From Pedobacter sp. HDW13 (GTDB lineage: Bacteria > Bacteroidota > Bacteroidia > Sphingobacteriales > Sphingobacteriaceae): a stretch of 64,000 nt of DNA. The stretch lies in assembly GCF_011303555.1 (NCBI RefSeq), contig NZ_CP049868.1, positions 4,340,001 to 4,404,000 of the forward strand, written 5' to 3'. The notes beneath the pieces are model-generated. The model was not told the origin of the DNA and did not search any database. It saw only the letters and a list, made by a program, of their open reading frames with translations. The translations under genes were made by a program, and so were the position numbers. The first letter of the stretch is position 1. Each line of letters begins with the position of its first letter. Below, piece by piece: positions 17,342-26,946 of the stretch.

Positions 17342-17479
17342 TCCCATTTATATTGATTAATCAAGATCTGCTTTATTTAAATCCTGGCTAAAAATGTATC
17401 AATGCCGTTGAAATTCGGAGGCAGATGAATTGATTCCCAGTAAAATTTATACTTTTGGTTTTCTAATCATACTCTTTTT

Positions 17480-18271
17480 ATGAAATTACTTTTTAGATTT
17501 TGCGTAGCGGGCTTATTAACTGCATCATCAATTGCTGCCAGTGCACAAACTGTTACACTCGATTACTTTTTTAACCGCGAAACCCGTAAAGACAAGCAAG
17601 GCAAAGAAATCCGTTTTCATTACCTGTGGAGTGAGCGCGCAAGCAGTGGTTTTTCTATTTTGGGCAATACTTTTAAGAAAGAGGGCTTTAAATTAGATTC
17701 GCTCGAAACAGCACCTACAGCAGCAAATTTAAAAGGAAGTGATGTTTATTTAATTGTCGATCCCGACAGACCAAAAGAAAACCCCAAGCCAAATTATATA
17801 GAAGCCGAGCATATCAAAGCCATTTCTGCCTGGGTAAAACAGGGCGGGGCATTGGTGATGTTTGCTAACGATAGCGCCAATGTAGAGCTGCCACACTTTA
17901 ATAAGCTGGCTGGTGTATTTGGAATACATTTTAGCAATGAAATGCAAAACCACGTAATTGATGATGCCCATTTTGAAGATGGTGCTATTGTAACCAAAAA
18001 CAACCCGGTATTTAAAACTGCTTCAAAAATTTTCATGAAAGATGTGTGCGCCATCGAAACCAAAGGTGCAGCAAAACCTGTATTGAAAAATGGTGCAGGT
18101 GCAACTGTTATTGCGACTACAAAATATGGTAAAGGCAATGTAGTTGCCATCGCCGATCCATGGTTATACGATGAATACGTAAATGGCCGTTTGCCTAAAG
18201 AGATGGGCTTCGAAAACGATAAAGCGGCTGTTGATCTGGTTAAATGGTTAAAAACCCTGGCCAAAAAATAA
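17480..18271 (+). CDS. Secreted glutamine amidotransferase-like (DUF4350-type) protein
   Basis: A 263-residue protein with a signal peptide (about 1-22, ending SIAASAQ). The mature part resembles a class I glutamine amidotransferase-like Rossmann fold of the DUF4350 type: DVYLIVDPDRPKENP, then ISAWVKQGGALVMFANDSAN, and a C-terminal ATTKYGKGNVVAIADPWLYDEYV. I see no catalytic cysteine in a nucleophile elbow, so it may bind rather than hydrolyse. Related domains occur beside rhamnogalacturonan hydrolases, but nothing adjacent supports that here. The gene stands alone after the tandem repeat. Function uncertain. Confidence 0.6.
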   Translation: MKLLFRFCVAGLLTASSIAASAQTVTLDYFFNRETRKDKQGKEIRFHYLWSERASSGFSILGNTFKKEGFKLDSLETAPTAANLKGSDVYLIVDPDRPKENPKPNYIEAEHIKAISAWVKQGGALVMFANDSANVELPHFNKLAGVFGIHFSNEMQNHVIDDAHFEDGAIVTKNNPVFKTASKIFMKDVCAIETKGAAKPVLKNGAGATVIATTKYGKGNVVAIADPWLYDEYVNGRLPKEMGFENDKAAVDLVKWLKTLAKK

Positions 18272-18847
18272 TTAAAGTTTATCCAGTTTAAAATAACCTA
18301 AATGAATTTCATCTTCTGGTAAGCCGGTTGATTCGGTAATTTCTATCTGGTATTTTTTCCTGGCCTCCTTATTTAATATATCTTCTATTTTATAGATATC
18401 ATCAACGTCAATTCCATATTTTTCATCAATATGTGAATTGGCGCCTTTGATTGATTTTGTTTTAAAAAATAAGGTCTTCTTAGCCTCCTGTATGGCTTGT
18501 GCCCGCTCATCGTGTACCGATAGTACAATGTAATGCTGTTCGTAAAGCAAGCCTGATTGATATCCGCCAAGGTTGATGAAAAAGAGTTTCTTTACCCCGG
18601 TGGGCGTATCGTTACTTCGTGGCACTACTTTAATCCGGTATCCCTCCACATAACTTACTTCGCGCCAGCCATCCAGGTGGATACTGTTGCCCGCTTCGGG
18701 CCAGAAAGCTTTTATTTCCGTTATTAATTCCTTTAAACTGTGTGCTATCCCAAAAAAATAGTCGTGCTGCTCTACATTTCTTTTAGGCGCTTTCGATCCC
18801 AGTAAAATCATAAACAATTTGGGTGGTGTTAGTCCTTTTTCCTCCAT
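18272..18847 (-). CDS. DUF1543 family protein
   Basis: A cytoplasmic protein of about 191 residues matching DUF1543. It begins MEEKGLTPPKLFMILLGSKAPKRNVEQHDYFFGIAHSL and has a second half-domain from FFINLGGYQSGLLYEQHYIVLSVHDERAQAIQEAKK. Function is unknown. I chose the ATG at 18845-18847 because the longer frame from 18886 adds residues outside the family alignment. It converges on the DUF4350-like gene with no gap (stop codons abut), and no terminator was found between them. Confidence 0.75.
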   Translation of the reverse strand: MEEKGLTPPKLFMILLGSKAPKRNVEQHDYFFGIAHSLKELITEIKAFWPEAGNSIHLDGWREVSYVEGYRIKVVPRSNDTPTGVKKLFFINLGGYQSGLLYEQHYIVLSVHDERAQAIQEAKKTLFFKTKSIKGANSHIDEKYGIDVDDIYKIEDILNKEARKKYQIEITESTGLPEDEIHLGYFKLDKL

Positions 18848-18993
18848 TTTGTTGCCAAACGTATTGATGTCCGATAAGACTAACAAGATTTGTTACGATT
18901 GGTTTCTGAAAAGAAAATAAGGCTGGCAATTTTCCCTGAGCTAAAACAATTTTAGTTTTTAAAGATTATAAGGTTTACAAATCACATTAATTA

Positions 18994-20709
18994 ATGGGTA
19001 AGGGAAAATTAAATAAGCGAATCGCCATCATTGGTGGCGGACCAAGTGCGCTTTTTATGTATAAAAGACTTGTCGAATCGAAAAGGAAAGACCTGCAAAT
19101 CGATATTTTTGAACGAAAAGACTATCTGGGAGCCGGTATGCCATACAGTACCGAAGGAGCAAACAACGAGCACATTACCAATGTATCTGATAACGAAATC
19201 CCGGTAATTTTTAATTCCATTGCAGAATGGGTCAAAACGGCACCTAAACCGTTGCTGAAAAAATTTGATATCGATCCCCAGAAATTTAATGAGTATAAAG
19301 TGCTGCCAAGGTTATTTTTTGGTGAATATCTGATTGCACAATTTGAGCTATTAAGAAGTTTTGCTACCAAGAAAGGAATCATAACAAAGGTTCATCTCAA
19401 CACTGTGGTTGAAGATGTGATCGACCATCCGCGTAAAAAGGAGGTAGTTGTAAAGCTGCAGGAAGGTGGTTGGTTTGAGTTCGATAGTTTAATTATTTGT
19501 ACCGGTCACAACTGGCCCAAAAAGTACGAAGGTAAAATCGAGGGTTATTTCGATTCTCCTTATCCGCCTCAAAAAATGTTGTTAAAACTTAATCATCCTG
19601 TTGGCTTAATGGGTTCATCGTTAACCGCTATCGATGCGGTAAGAACACTGGCTAAGGCAAATGGTAAATTTATAAACGCTAAAGATGGCAAGCTCAGTTA
19701 CGAACTTAACAAGGATAGTGAAGGTTTCAAGCTCATTATGCATTCCAGGAATGGGTTATTACCTGCCATCCGGTTTCATTTAGAAGACCCACATTTAGGT
19801 AAGGGCGAAACCTTACTCAAAACAGAAATTCAGGAACATATTAAAGCAAATGATGGCTTTGTGAGCCTCGATTTTTTATTTGAGCAGAATTTTAAAGCCA
19901 GGTTTATTAAAGAAGATCCCGGTTTCTACAAAAAAATAAAAGATTTAACGCTTGAAGAGTTTGTAGCAAACATGATGGCTTCCAGGGAGAAGAAAGAGCC
20001 TTTTGAGCTTTTTAAACAAGAGTATATAGAAGCCGAAAAATCCATCCGTAAAAAGAAATCGGTTTATTGGAAAGAAGCACTTGCTATTTTAAGCTTTACC
20101 ATGAACTATCCTGCCAAATATTTATCGGCGGAAGATATGGAACGACTGCAAAAAGTATTAATGCCCTTAATATCCATTGTAATTGCATTTGTGCCACAAA
20201 GTTCATGTAGAATCTTATTTGCTTTGCATGATGCCGGCATTTTAGAAATTATTGAAGTTGGTGATGATAGTGAGGTTAAACCCATTAAAAAAGGTGGAGC
20301 CAATTATCATTATTACAACAGCCAGAATAAAAAGGTTGTGAGGCATTTTGAGACTTTTGTTGATTGCGTTGGGCAGCCCCATCTCTCTTTTAAAGATTTT
20401 CCATTTAAAAGCCTGGTTAAAAAAGGTAAAATCAGTCAGGCCAGGCTTGCTTTTAAGTCAGCCGAGGTTGGCCAGGAAACAAAACAGGGAGGTAATAAAC
20501 AAGTTAGAATTGTAGAAGGGAAGTACTTTTTAAATGTGCCTGGTAGCACCATCAACGATTATTTTCAGGTGGTAGATAAAAAAGGAAATAGCAATGACAG
20601 GGTTTATTTAATGGCAGTGCCGTATATGGGAGGCTATAATCCGGACTATTCAGGTCTTGATTTTTGTGAGGCAGCGTCAACAATTGTCACCCAGCAAATT
20701 TTAATTTGA
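18994..20709 (+). CDS. FAD/NAD(P)-binding protein (NAD_binding_9 type)
   Basis: A 571-residue cytoplasmic flavoprotein-like protein. The FAD dinucleotide motif RIAIIGGGPSALFMYKRL is at about residues 9-26, followed by IDIFERKDYLGAGMPYS. A second nucleotide region is near 195 (PVGLMGSSLTAIDAVRTL). The C-terminus contains GGYNPDYSGLDFCEAASTIV. The N-terminal GAGxPYS word is typical of the FAD-NAD(P)-binding family PF13454. Possible roles include monooxygenase-like or reductase chemistry, and neighbours give no clue. It stands alone, about 900 bases before the utilisation locus. Confidence 0.8.
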   Translation: MGKGKLNKRIAIIGGGPSALFMYKRLVESKRKDLQIDIFERKDYLGAGMPYSTEGANNEHITNVSDNEIPVIFNSIAEWVKTAPKPLLKKFDIDPQKFNEYKVLPRLFFGEYLIAQFELLRSFATKKGIITKVHLNTVVEDVIDHPRKKEVVVKLQEGGWFEFDSLIICTGHNWPKKYEGKIEGYFDSPYPPQKMLLKLNHPVGLMGSSLTAIDAVRTLAKANGKFINAKDGKLSYELNKDSEGFKLIMHSRNGLLPAIRFHLEDPHLGKGETLLKTEIQEHIKANDGFVSLDFLFEQNFKARFIKEDPGFYKKIKDLTLEEFVANMMASREKKEPFELFKQEYIEAEKSIRKKKSVYWKEALAILSFTMNYPAKYLSAEDMERLQKVLMPLISIVIAFVPQSSCRILFALHDAGILEIIEVGDDSEVKPIKKGGANYHYYNSQNKKVVRHFETFVDCVGQPHLSFKDFPFKSLVKKGKISQARLAFKSAEVGQETKQGGNKQVRIVEGKYFLNVPGSTINDYFQVVDKKGNSNDRVYLMAVPYMGGYNPDYSGLDFCEAASTIVTQQILI

Positions 20710-20856
20710 AATACTTGATGATTTTGTCTTTAAATGTAGCGCTAAGTATACTTAATTTTAGGTATTATGTGTATTCTTTTTTAATCTCTTTATTTGTGTA
20801 ATGTGTTGTTTATGAGTGTTTTGACTTTTGTTTTGTTTTGTTTGTGCTCTTAAAAA

Positions 20857-20870
20857 CAAACGTTTGCGCT
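20857..20870 (+). promoter_or_regulatory. LacI-type operator, site 1 (upstream of first susC)
   Basis: CAAACGTTTG (20857-20866) is a perfect palindrome with the central CG typical of LacI-family sites and is followed by CGCTTAA. The same core and flank recur at 21119 and 40783. Confidence 0.6.
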
Positions 20871-21118
20871 TAAATTGTGTGTAAATTGTTTTTCTTGACT
20901 TTTCAGTCTGGTTTACACTAGTGTCAAAAACCTAAAGATTAGCGTATTATCCTCATAGTTTTAATTTTTGGTCACTCAATTATATTGTCATCTTGACGTT
21001 TATTGTATTTTGCCGTTTGTTAAAGGAATATCTCTATAAAAATCGACAAAAACTGTCGGGTATTTTAAAGGTTGAAAGCTTTTATGTTGCTTTAGTTTGT
21101 TTTAAAGGCATTTTTTAG

Positions 21119-21134
21119 GCAAACGTTTGCGTTA
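21119..21134 (+). promoter_or_regulatory. LacI-type operator, site 2 (upstream of first susC)
   Basis: GCAAACGTTTGC is a 12-bp perfect palindrome followed by GTTAAG. It lies 262 bp after site 1, a spacing that would allow DNA looping. No LacI-family gene lies in the window. Confidence 0.6.
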
Positions 21135-21296
21135 AGAAAAATTAAAATTGAACTTTCTTAATCTATATCTTGCATTAACAAAATTAAAACGAGCCAAATA
21201 TTTTTTTAGTACAATAGCTTTAAAATGCTTTCTGCCAACCAACAGGAAACACAATTAGTAAGGCAATGATAAACCCTTAACCGGGAAATAACAGCA

Positions 21297-21578
21297 AACA
21301 AACAATAACTAATGGTTCTTGCCACAATATTTTTGTAGCAAGGATTAATAACTAATCCTAATTAAACTCTATGGTCAAAAACTTTACACTTTGTCTCCAG
21401 GTATTCTTTTAAGAAAATAACAAACAACCAAATGGTTCTTGATGCAATTCTTTTTGCAGCAAGAATTATAACTAATCATTCTAATTCCCATACTATGTTC
21501 AAAAAATTTACGCTTTGTCCACTGGCATTCTTATGCCCAAAATTTTCTGCCAGTAACAGTCTGTTACCGGTCTTTTAG
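21297..21578 (+). repeat. Duplicated susC leader with hairpins and two mini-ORFs
   Basis: Copy A (about 21297-21412) and copy B (about 21418-21536) share, in order: ACAAACAAY, AATGGTTCTTG, a hairpin, AAYTAATC, and an ATG-led frame. Hairpin A has arms 21316-21327 and 21333-21344; hairpin B has arms 21436-21447 and 21454-21465, with one mismatch. The mini-ORFs (21371-21412, 13 codons; 21495-21578, 27 codons) start MVKNFTLC and MFKKFTLC, much like the SusC start MVKIYTSIC 131 bases further on. A third hairpin (GTAACAG/CTGTTAC, 21553-21567) lies before susC. Confidence 0.7.
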
Positions 21579-21625
21579 CAATTGCATTTTCATTTAACAC
21601 TAAAAATTTAATAAAAACTATTCAA

Positions 21626-24600
21626 ATGGTTAAAATTTACACAAGCATTTGTTTTGCCTTGTTTTTATCTGTTTTTGGATCTCAAACTTTACACGCCAAT
21701 ACGGTAGTGGTAAAGGGGGGTAATAGTGTGTATTTTGCTTTTCAGCAAGATACTACGAAAGCTAAGAAAGAGCCATCAACATTTTCTGTAAAAACAGATA
21801 CAATAGGGCAAATGATTAAGGCGTTGCAGAAATTTAAGGCTGTACGCGATACGATTAACATCCGTTCGGCAACGCCAATTCCAAATTTGTCATTACAACA
21901 GATTATTAAAGGGAATTTGGCAGGAGTTTACGTACAGGAGCCAAATGGCGAGCCAGGAACTGAACAGAGCATTATTATACAAGGAGCTTCCGGGCAATTG
22001 TTTACAAAAAAGGATATTTATGCACTACAGCCGGCAGTTTATTTAAACGGTGTGCCGTTGGTAGCCGATAACCCTTTTGCTTTTGATGTACAGAAGTATG
22101 ACTACAATAGGGTTGGTCCGGCAACTAATTTACTTTCTCAGATTAGTATTGATAATATTCAGTCTATTTCGGTGATTAAAGATCCATTTGAGCTGGCCAA
22201 ACTTGGACCAAATGCAGCAAATGGCGCAATATATATTACTACAAAGAATGCAAGGGCAGCCGGTCTTCGTGATATTAGTGCAAACGCTTATTTTGGTTAT
22301 GTAACTGCACCCACTGTAAATACAATTAATGGTGTTTACGAAAATAATTTCAGAAAACCATTTTATCAAAAATATGCAACTACCGAGAATTATGCAGGTT
22401 ATGCTTCTTATTTAAGAGATTCTACCAATACCGCATATTACGGGCCATCTAACTGGAATGATGTCTATTATAAAAATACACCAACCTTTTCGGCTGATTT
22501 AGGTATTACAGGTGGTGGCGATCGGGCAAATTTCAGATTTTTTGGTTCAGGTACTCAAAATGCTGGTAATGCCGATGATACCCACATTAATAAGTATAAC
22601 TTATTTTTTGGAATTAACATGGCGCCGTTTAAATGGCTTACTGTTTCGAGTAGCGTAAACGCAGCCCGTTTAGATCGTACCAGAAACCGAAGCCTGAGAG
22701 ATCGTTTTGCAGAAACCAGGTATATTCCTGATTTATCAAATCCCTTATCACCAAATGCCTCTATATATGGAAGCTTTTTAGGCGAAAATGAAAAAAATGT
22801 TGACAATAACCGCTCTAGTATATTAAATGGAAATTTAATAATAAGTGCTAAAATCAATAAAATAACCCTCGCTTCAAGTCTAATTTTTGATTATAATGAA
22901 GGGGTTAGAGATTATTTTACTCCCTCTACCTTAATGGATGGAGTAAGCTATGTATCTAATTATTTTGGCTATAGTCAGCGTTTGTTACAAAGCAATACGG
23001 CTTCTTATAAATATGAAATTAATAAAGCAAATACAGTTGATTTTGAAATAGGCCAGAGCTTTCAGGGCGATACTTATAAATATAATTATGCAAGGGCTTA
23101 TAATGGACCAAATGATTATGTAAAATTAAACCTGGTTGACGGTCGTGAAAAGATTAACGATGTCGATAACCCTGATTATCTAAATACCCTGGCTAAAGGT
23201 GGATTCTATGTTTTTAGATATATAGACAAAGAACGGAACAATTTAATGTCTTTCTATGGATCAGCCAAATACAGTTATAAAAATCTGTTAAATGTAAGTG
23301 CCCTTTTAAGAAGAGATGGTTCTTCGAACGGACAGCCAGACAGCAGATGGGTAACTACACCAGCTTTTAGCGCCACCTTTAATTTAAAGGAGCAGTTCTT
23401 AAAAGACAATACTTTTTTTGATAACCTGAACCTAAGTGCAGGTTGGGGAAGAAATTTGAGAGTTTTCCTTGACGACAGATATGCAGCAGGTCCTCAGTAC
23501 CGTTCAGAAAATGGATGGTTTGAAGAGCCAACTATCCCAGGTTACGGAGGTAGATTGGGAATAAACAGACCATATGAAAGTGGCTTTATTGGTTATGGAA
23601 TTAGCTTGCCTTTTTCTGATCGTACCAGTATAACCCTAGATGCATCTTTCCTGAAAAACAGAATTAATGCAGCAATTAGCGCTTATAATCGTAATGATAA
23701 TAATAACATTGTTGGCGTACCAGTACCTTTTGAAACAGGTTATAGTGTTAACTATCAATCGGGAATGGATATTAACAATAAAGGTTTAGAACTCATGTTG
23801 AACGGAGTAATCATCAGTAAACCAAAAGGGTTAAACTGGAATACTACCTTAAACATCAATTACAATCACAATGAACTTAAAGCATTACCTAACGGTTTAA
23901 AGGAAGTAGTTGTTGGAGATAATAAACTTGCTGTTGGTAAACCTGTTGGAAGTTTTTGGTTGTATAGCAACAATGGAATTTACAATACCAATGCCGATGT
24001 ACCTGCAGGAAGAACCTTTAATGGTATTCCAATGAAAGCTGGCGATCCTAACTGGGCAGATTATAACGGCGATAACCGTGTTGATAGTAAAGATAAAGTT
24101 TTAACAGGTAACAGGTTGCCGAAATTTGTAGGTGGCTGGAACAATACCCTGGCCTATAAAAACTTTGATCTTAATTTCAACTTCATATTTGCATTGGGGC
24201 AAAAAGCAATTAATCAATATGAAGCTACCCGTTATGGATTTATTAATCGTGAAGCAAGTAACGATATCAATTCGGTTAAAGAAGTTTCTTCTTGGCAGAT
24301 ATTTGACAATGAAAAAGCATATCCAATTTACAATCCATGGAGCGATGTTGATGCTTATCGTGTAGATCAGGACCTATTCCTTGAAGATGCTTCATATGTA
24401 AAATTAAGATCGGTAACATTAGGTTACGATTTCGGTAAAACATCATTTTTTAAAAAATCGGGTAAAACAATAAGAAGGGCATATTTATATGCAACCGCGA
24501 TGAACTTGTTTACCATAACCAGGTTTACAGGTGCAGATCCTGAACTTGTAAACTATACCGGATACTACGATGGAGCCAATTTAACCATCCCTAGAACTTT

Positions 24601-24628
24601 TGTATTAGGCTTTAAATTGGATTTATAA
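21626..24628 (+). CDS. SusC/RagA-family TonB-linked outer-membrane transporter, first copy
   Basis: A 1000-residue TonB-dependent porin that imports glycan or peptide fragments together with its SusD lid. The signal peptide covers about residues 1-25. The plug starts near residue 85 (NLSLQQIIKGNLAGVYVQEPNGEPGTEQSIIIQGASG, then ISVIKDPFELAKLGPNAANGAIYITTK). The barrel ends RTFVLGFKLDL. Unlike most SusC proteins, it has no carboxypeptidase-D-like N-terminal domain; only about 60 low-complexity residues separate signal and plug, and the usual LYGxRGANG word has diverged to LGPNAANGA. susD follows by 18 bases. Two LacI-type sites and a duplicated leader lie upstream. Confidence 0.93.
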   Translation: MVKIYTSICFALFLSVFGSQTLHANTVVVKGGNSVYFAFQQDTTKAKKEPSTFSVKTDTIGQMIKALQKFKAVRDTINIRSATPIPNLSLQQIIKGNLAGVYVQEPNGEPGTEQSIIIQGASGQLFTKKDIYALQPAVYLNGVPLVADNPFAFDVQKYDYNRVGPATNLLSQISIDNIQSISVIKDPFELAKLGPNAANGAIYITTKNARAAGLRDISANAYFGYVTAPTVNTINGVYENNFRKPFYQKYATTENYAGYASYLRDSTNTAYYGPSNWNDVYYKNTPTFSADLGITGGGDRANFRFFGSGTQNAGNADDTHINKYNLFFGINMAPFKWLTVSSSVNAARLDRTRNRSLRDRFAETRYIPDLSNPLSPNASIYGSFLGENEKNVDNNRSSILNGNLIISAKINKITLASSLIFDYNEGVRDYFTPSTLMDGVSYVSNYFGYSQRLLQSNTASYKYEINKANTVDFEIGQSFQGDTYKYNYARAYNGPNDYVKLNLVDGREKINDVDNPDYLNTLAKGGFYVFRYIDKERNNLMSFYGSAKYSYKNLLNVSALLRRDGSSNGQPDSRWVTTPAFSATFNLKEQFLKDNTFFDNLNLSAGWGRNLRVFLDDRYAAGPQYRSENGWFEEPTIPGYGGRLGINRPYESGFIGYGISLPFSDRTSITLDASFLKNRINAAISAYNRNDNNNIVGVPVPFETGYSVNYQSGMDINNKGLELMLNGVIISKPKGLNWNTTLNINYNHNELKALPNGLKEVVVGDNKLAVGKPVGSFWLYSNNGIYNTNADVPAGRTFNGIPMKAGDPNWADYNGDNRVDSKDKVLTGNRLPKFVGGWNNTLAYKNFDLNFNFIFALGQKAINQYEATRYGFINREASNDINSVKEVSSWQIFDNEKAYPIYNPWSDVDAYRVDQDLFLEDASYVKLRSVTLGYDFGKTSFFKKSGKTIRRAYLYATAMNLFTITRFTGADPELVNYTGYYDGANLTIPRTFVLGFKLDL

Positions 24629-24646
24629 AATAATTATACAATTAAT

Positions 24647-26239
24647 ATGAATGATATAATCAATAAAGAAAATAGGTTTTACAAAACTGCTGCTGCAATT
24701 TTGGTATTACTAATTGGCTTTGGAAACTTTTCTTGTAAAAAGATTGACGATGTACAATCGACAAGATTATCTACCGAAGAAACCAACTGGAAAACCTTAG
24801 AAGATGCCAAAGCCAATCTGCTATCGGTATATGGTTTACTTCGTTCGGCTACTGTAGCTGATAACGGCCACTGGATCATGGGCGATTTAAGACAAGGTGA
24901 TTTTACTATTACCAATCGTGCCGATTTAAAGGCAGTTGTGAATGGCCAGCTAAATGCTTCTTACCCGGTAATTAACAGGTTAACCAACTGGAGAAGATTT
25001 TATGCAGCCATAAATGCGGCAAGCCTTTTTATAGAGCGGGCAAAAGAGATTAAAAGTTTAGATCCACGTTATACCCAAATAAATTTTGATGTAGATGTTG
25101 CACAGGCCAGAATGCTTAGGGCTTTTGCTTATTTTTATATGAGCAGAATTTGGGGCGATGTGCCTTTGCTTACCTCATCTCACGATGGTGAATTTGTACA
25201 ACTGGCCAGAACATCACAACAAAAAGTACTGGCTTTTGCTACCAACGAATTGTTGGCTGCGGCTAAGGTTGTACCTTTTAGATATGGTGGTACCGATCCG
25301 ATTATGCCAGGCTTATATTATGGCGCAAACTGGCCTTCATGGAATGGTATCGTTTTTACACGCTTATCAGCTTATATCATTTTAGCACACATTGCTGCAT
25401 GGCAAGGTAACTATATCGATGTGGCCAACTATTCTAAATTTGTTTTGGACAATCAATCTACCCAATATTTTGTAGATGGCGCTAACCCGTTGGATTATAT
25501 TGATATGAATGCGCTAACGGAAAATCAGAACAACTATAGCCCGTTTGCATACAAAAGAGCGAACCTTATGGTGGGTTTCCCTTTTGAAGCTGGTAATGGT
25601 TTATCAACTGCCAACGGCCACATTGAGCAATTAACGCTGGCTTATCCTTTTATTCCGAAATCACAGCCAGAAATGTTTGTTTCTAAAGATACCATCATCA
25701 AGGCATTTTCAGTTCCATTTGATTTAAGGTTCAGCAGAGATCCAATAACAGGTTTATTGAGAACGAATTATTTCTATGGTTTTGAATCTGAACGTCCAAT
25801 TTTTAATAAAATAAAGGTAATCTATCCATCCAACACTTCCGGTAATGTTACCTTATTCAGTTCATCGATGGTATTTAGCCGCATGGAAGAAATTACCTTG
25901 TTAAGGGCTGAGGCACTAGCTGTTTTAGGGCAGAACGATCAGGCACTTAATGCGCTGAACAGGGCCTGTTTATTAAGAGGCTTTGGTTTTACCACCAGCA
26001 CACCAGATTTAGTTGCTGCAATTTTTCAGGAGCGTAGAAGGGAGTTAATGGGCGAAGGCTGGAGATGGTACGATATTGTACGCTACAATAGAATTAAAAA
26101 CCCGCAAACTGTTTTTGCAACCAAAGGTGGTAAGTCGATGACGTTTAAGGAGTTTGAGGCTGCCGGAGGTATTTATTGGCCAGTATCACAAGATGTAATT
26201 AATGCCAATTCATCAATTACCCAAAATCCATACTGGTAA
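24647..26239 (+). CDS. SusD/RagB-family surface glycan-binding lipoprotein, first copy
   Basis: A 530-residue lipoprotein that forms the lid of the SusC transporter at the cell surface. The lipobox is LIGFGNFSCKK near residue 30. The helical TPR-like SusD fold is marked by WKTLEDAKANLLSVYGLLRSA near the N-terminus, AQARMLRAFAYFYMSRIWGDVPLLT in the middle, and the C-terminal RRRELMGEGWRWYDIVRYNRI. Length is typical. It lies 18 bases after the first SusC and belongs to the same transcript. The ligand cannot be deduced directly; the neighbouring enzymes suggest galactosylated glycopeptide. Confidence 0.93.
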   Translation: MNDIINKENRFYKTAAAILVLLIGFGNFSCKKIDDVQSTRLSTEETNWKTLEDAKANLLSVYGLLRSATVADNGHWIMGDLRQGDFTITNRADLKAVVNGQLNASYPVINRLTNWRRFYAAINAASLFIERAKEIKSLDPRYTQINFDVDVAQARMLRAFAYFYMSRIWGDVPLLTSSHDGEFVQLARTSQQKVLAFATNELLAAAKVVPFRYGGTDPIMPGLYYGANWPSWNGIVFTRLSAYIILAHIAAWQGNYIDVANYSKFVLDNQSTQYFVDGANPLDYIDMNALTENQNNYSPFAYKRANLMVGFPFEAGNGLSTANGHIEQLTLAYPFIPKSQPEMFVSKDTIIKAFSVPFDLRFSRDPITGLLRTNYFYGFESERPIFNKIKVIYPSNTSGNVTLFSSSMVFSRMEEITLLRAEALAVLGQNDQALNALNRACLLRGFGFTTSTPDLVAAIFQERRRELMGEGWRWYDIVRYNRIKNPQTVFATKGGKSMTFKEFEAAGGIYWPVSQDVINANSSITQNPYW

Positions 26240-26262
26240 CCATTAACCTAATCAGATTTAGA

Positions 26263-26940
26263 ATGAAAAATTTATTATATAAAAAGAGCACATTTTTTCT
26301 TTTGGGGCTTATTGGCTTATTCTTTACTGCCTGCAAGAAAGATGTTACGCCTTATCATGATTATGTAAATACACAGCAAACCTTCAATGGTTCTGCAATG
26401 GATTATTTAAAGGCCCAGCCTAAAGGCACCTTTGATTCCTTGTTGTTGGCTTTAGATCGTTACCCATTCCTGAAAGACTCCTTAACGAATCAAAAAGTAA
26501 CACTTTTTGCCCCGGTAAACAAAAATTTTGAGGCAGCAGAGAAGTACCTAAACTTGGTGCGTAAAAATCAGGGTAAAGCACCCGTTTATTTGTCAAATGC
26601 AGATCCGGTTCAATTGGGCGTAATGTTATGCAAATACATCATCAGAGGCGGTAGAACTACGGATGCATACATCAATAATGCAGATGGAATGTTACTTAAA
26701 AACATTGTAATCGATTATCAGATGCATGTTAAATATGTAAAATTAAGTTCAGCAGGTTATGTTGGCGGAGGCCCTGCATCACTTAATTTTAGCGATACCT
26801 ATGGTTCTATCTTTTCCAATACCTGGGTAACAACAACAACCAACGCGGTTAACATTAAAACCAACAATGCAATTATCAATATCCTTACACCAATACACAA
26901 TTTTGGTTTTGACGAATTCACAAACAGATTGAACAATTAA
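26263..26940 (+). CDS. Fasciclin (FAS1)-domain lipoprotein, first copy
   Basis: A 225-residue lipoprotein (lipobox LFFTACKK, Cys about 25) with one FAS1-like domain. SAMDYLKAQPKGTFDSLLLALDRYPFLKDSLTNQKVTLFAPVNKNFEAA matches the H1 region, and NAIINILTPIHNFG the H2 region. FAS1 domains are adhesion or surface-binding modules. The Lys-rich residues after the lipobox resemble the surface-export signals of Bacteroidota lipoproteins, so it is probably exposed. It sits directly after SusD1, and the arrangement repeats after SusD2, so it is likely an accessory surface binding protein of this locus. Confidence 0.82.
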   Translation: MKNLLYKKSTFFLLGLIGLFFTACKKDVTPYHDYVNTQQTFNGSAMDYLKAQPKGTFDSLLLALDRYPFLKDSLTNQKVTLFAPVNKNFEAAEKYLNLVRKNQGKAPVYLSNADPVQLGVMLCKYIIRGGRTTDAYINNADGMLLKNIVIDYQMHVKYVKLSSAGYVGGGPASLNFSDTYGSIFSNTWVTTTTNAVNIKTNNAIINILTPIHNFGFDEFTNRLNN

Positions 26941-26946
26941 AAAGTG

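Noticed and set aside
17794..18264. Minus-strand ORF of 156 codons opposite the DUF4350-like gene
   Set aside because: It is antisense to a convincing secreted protein gene and its translation has no recognisable domain.
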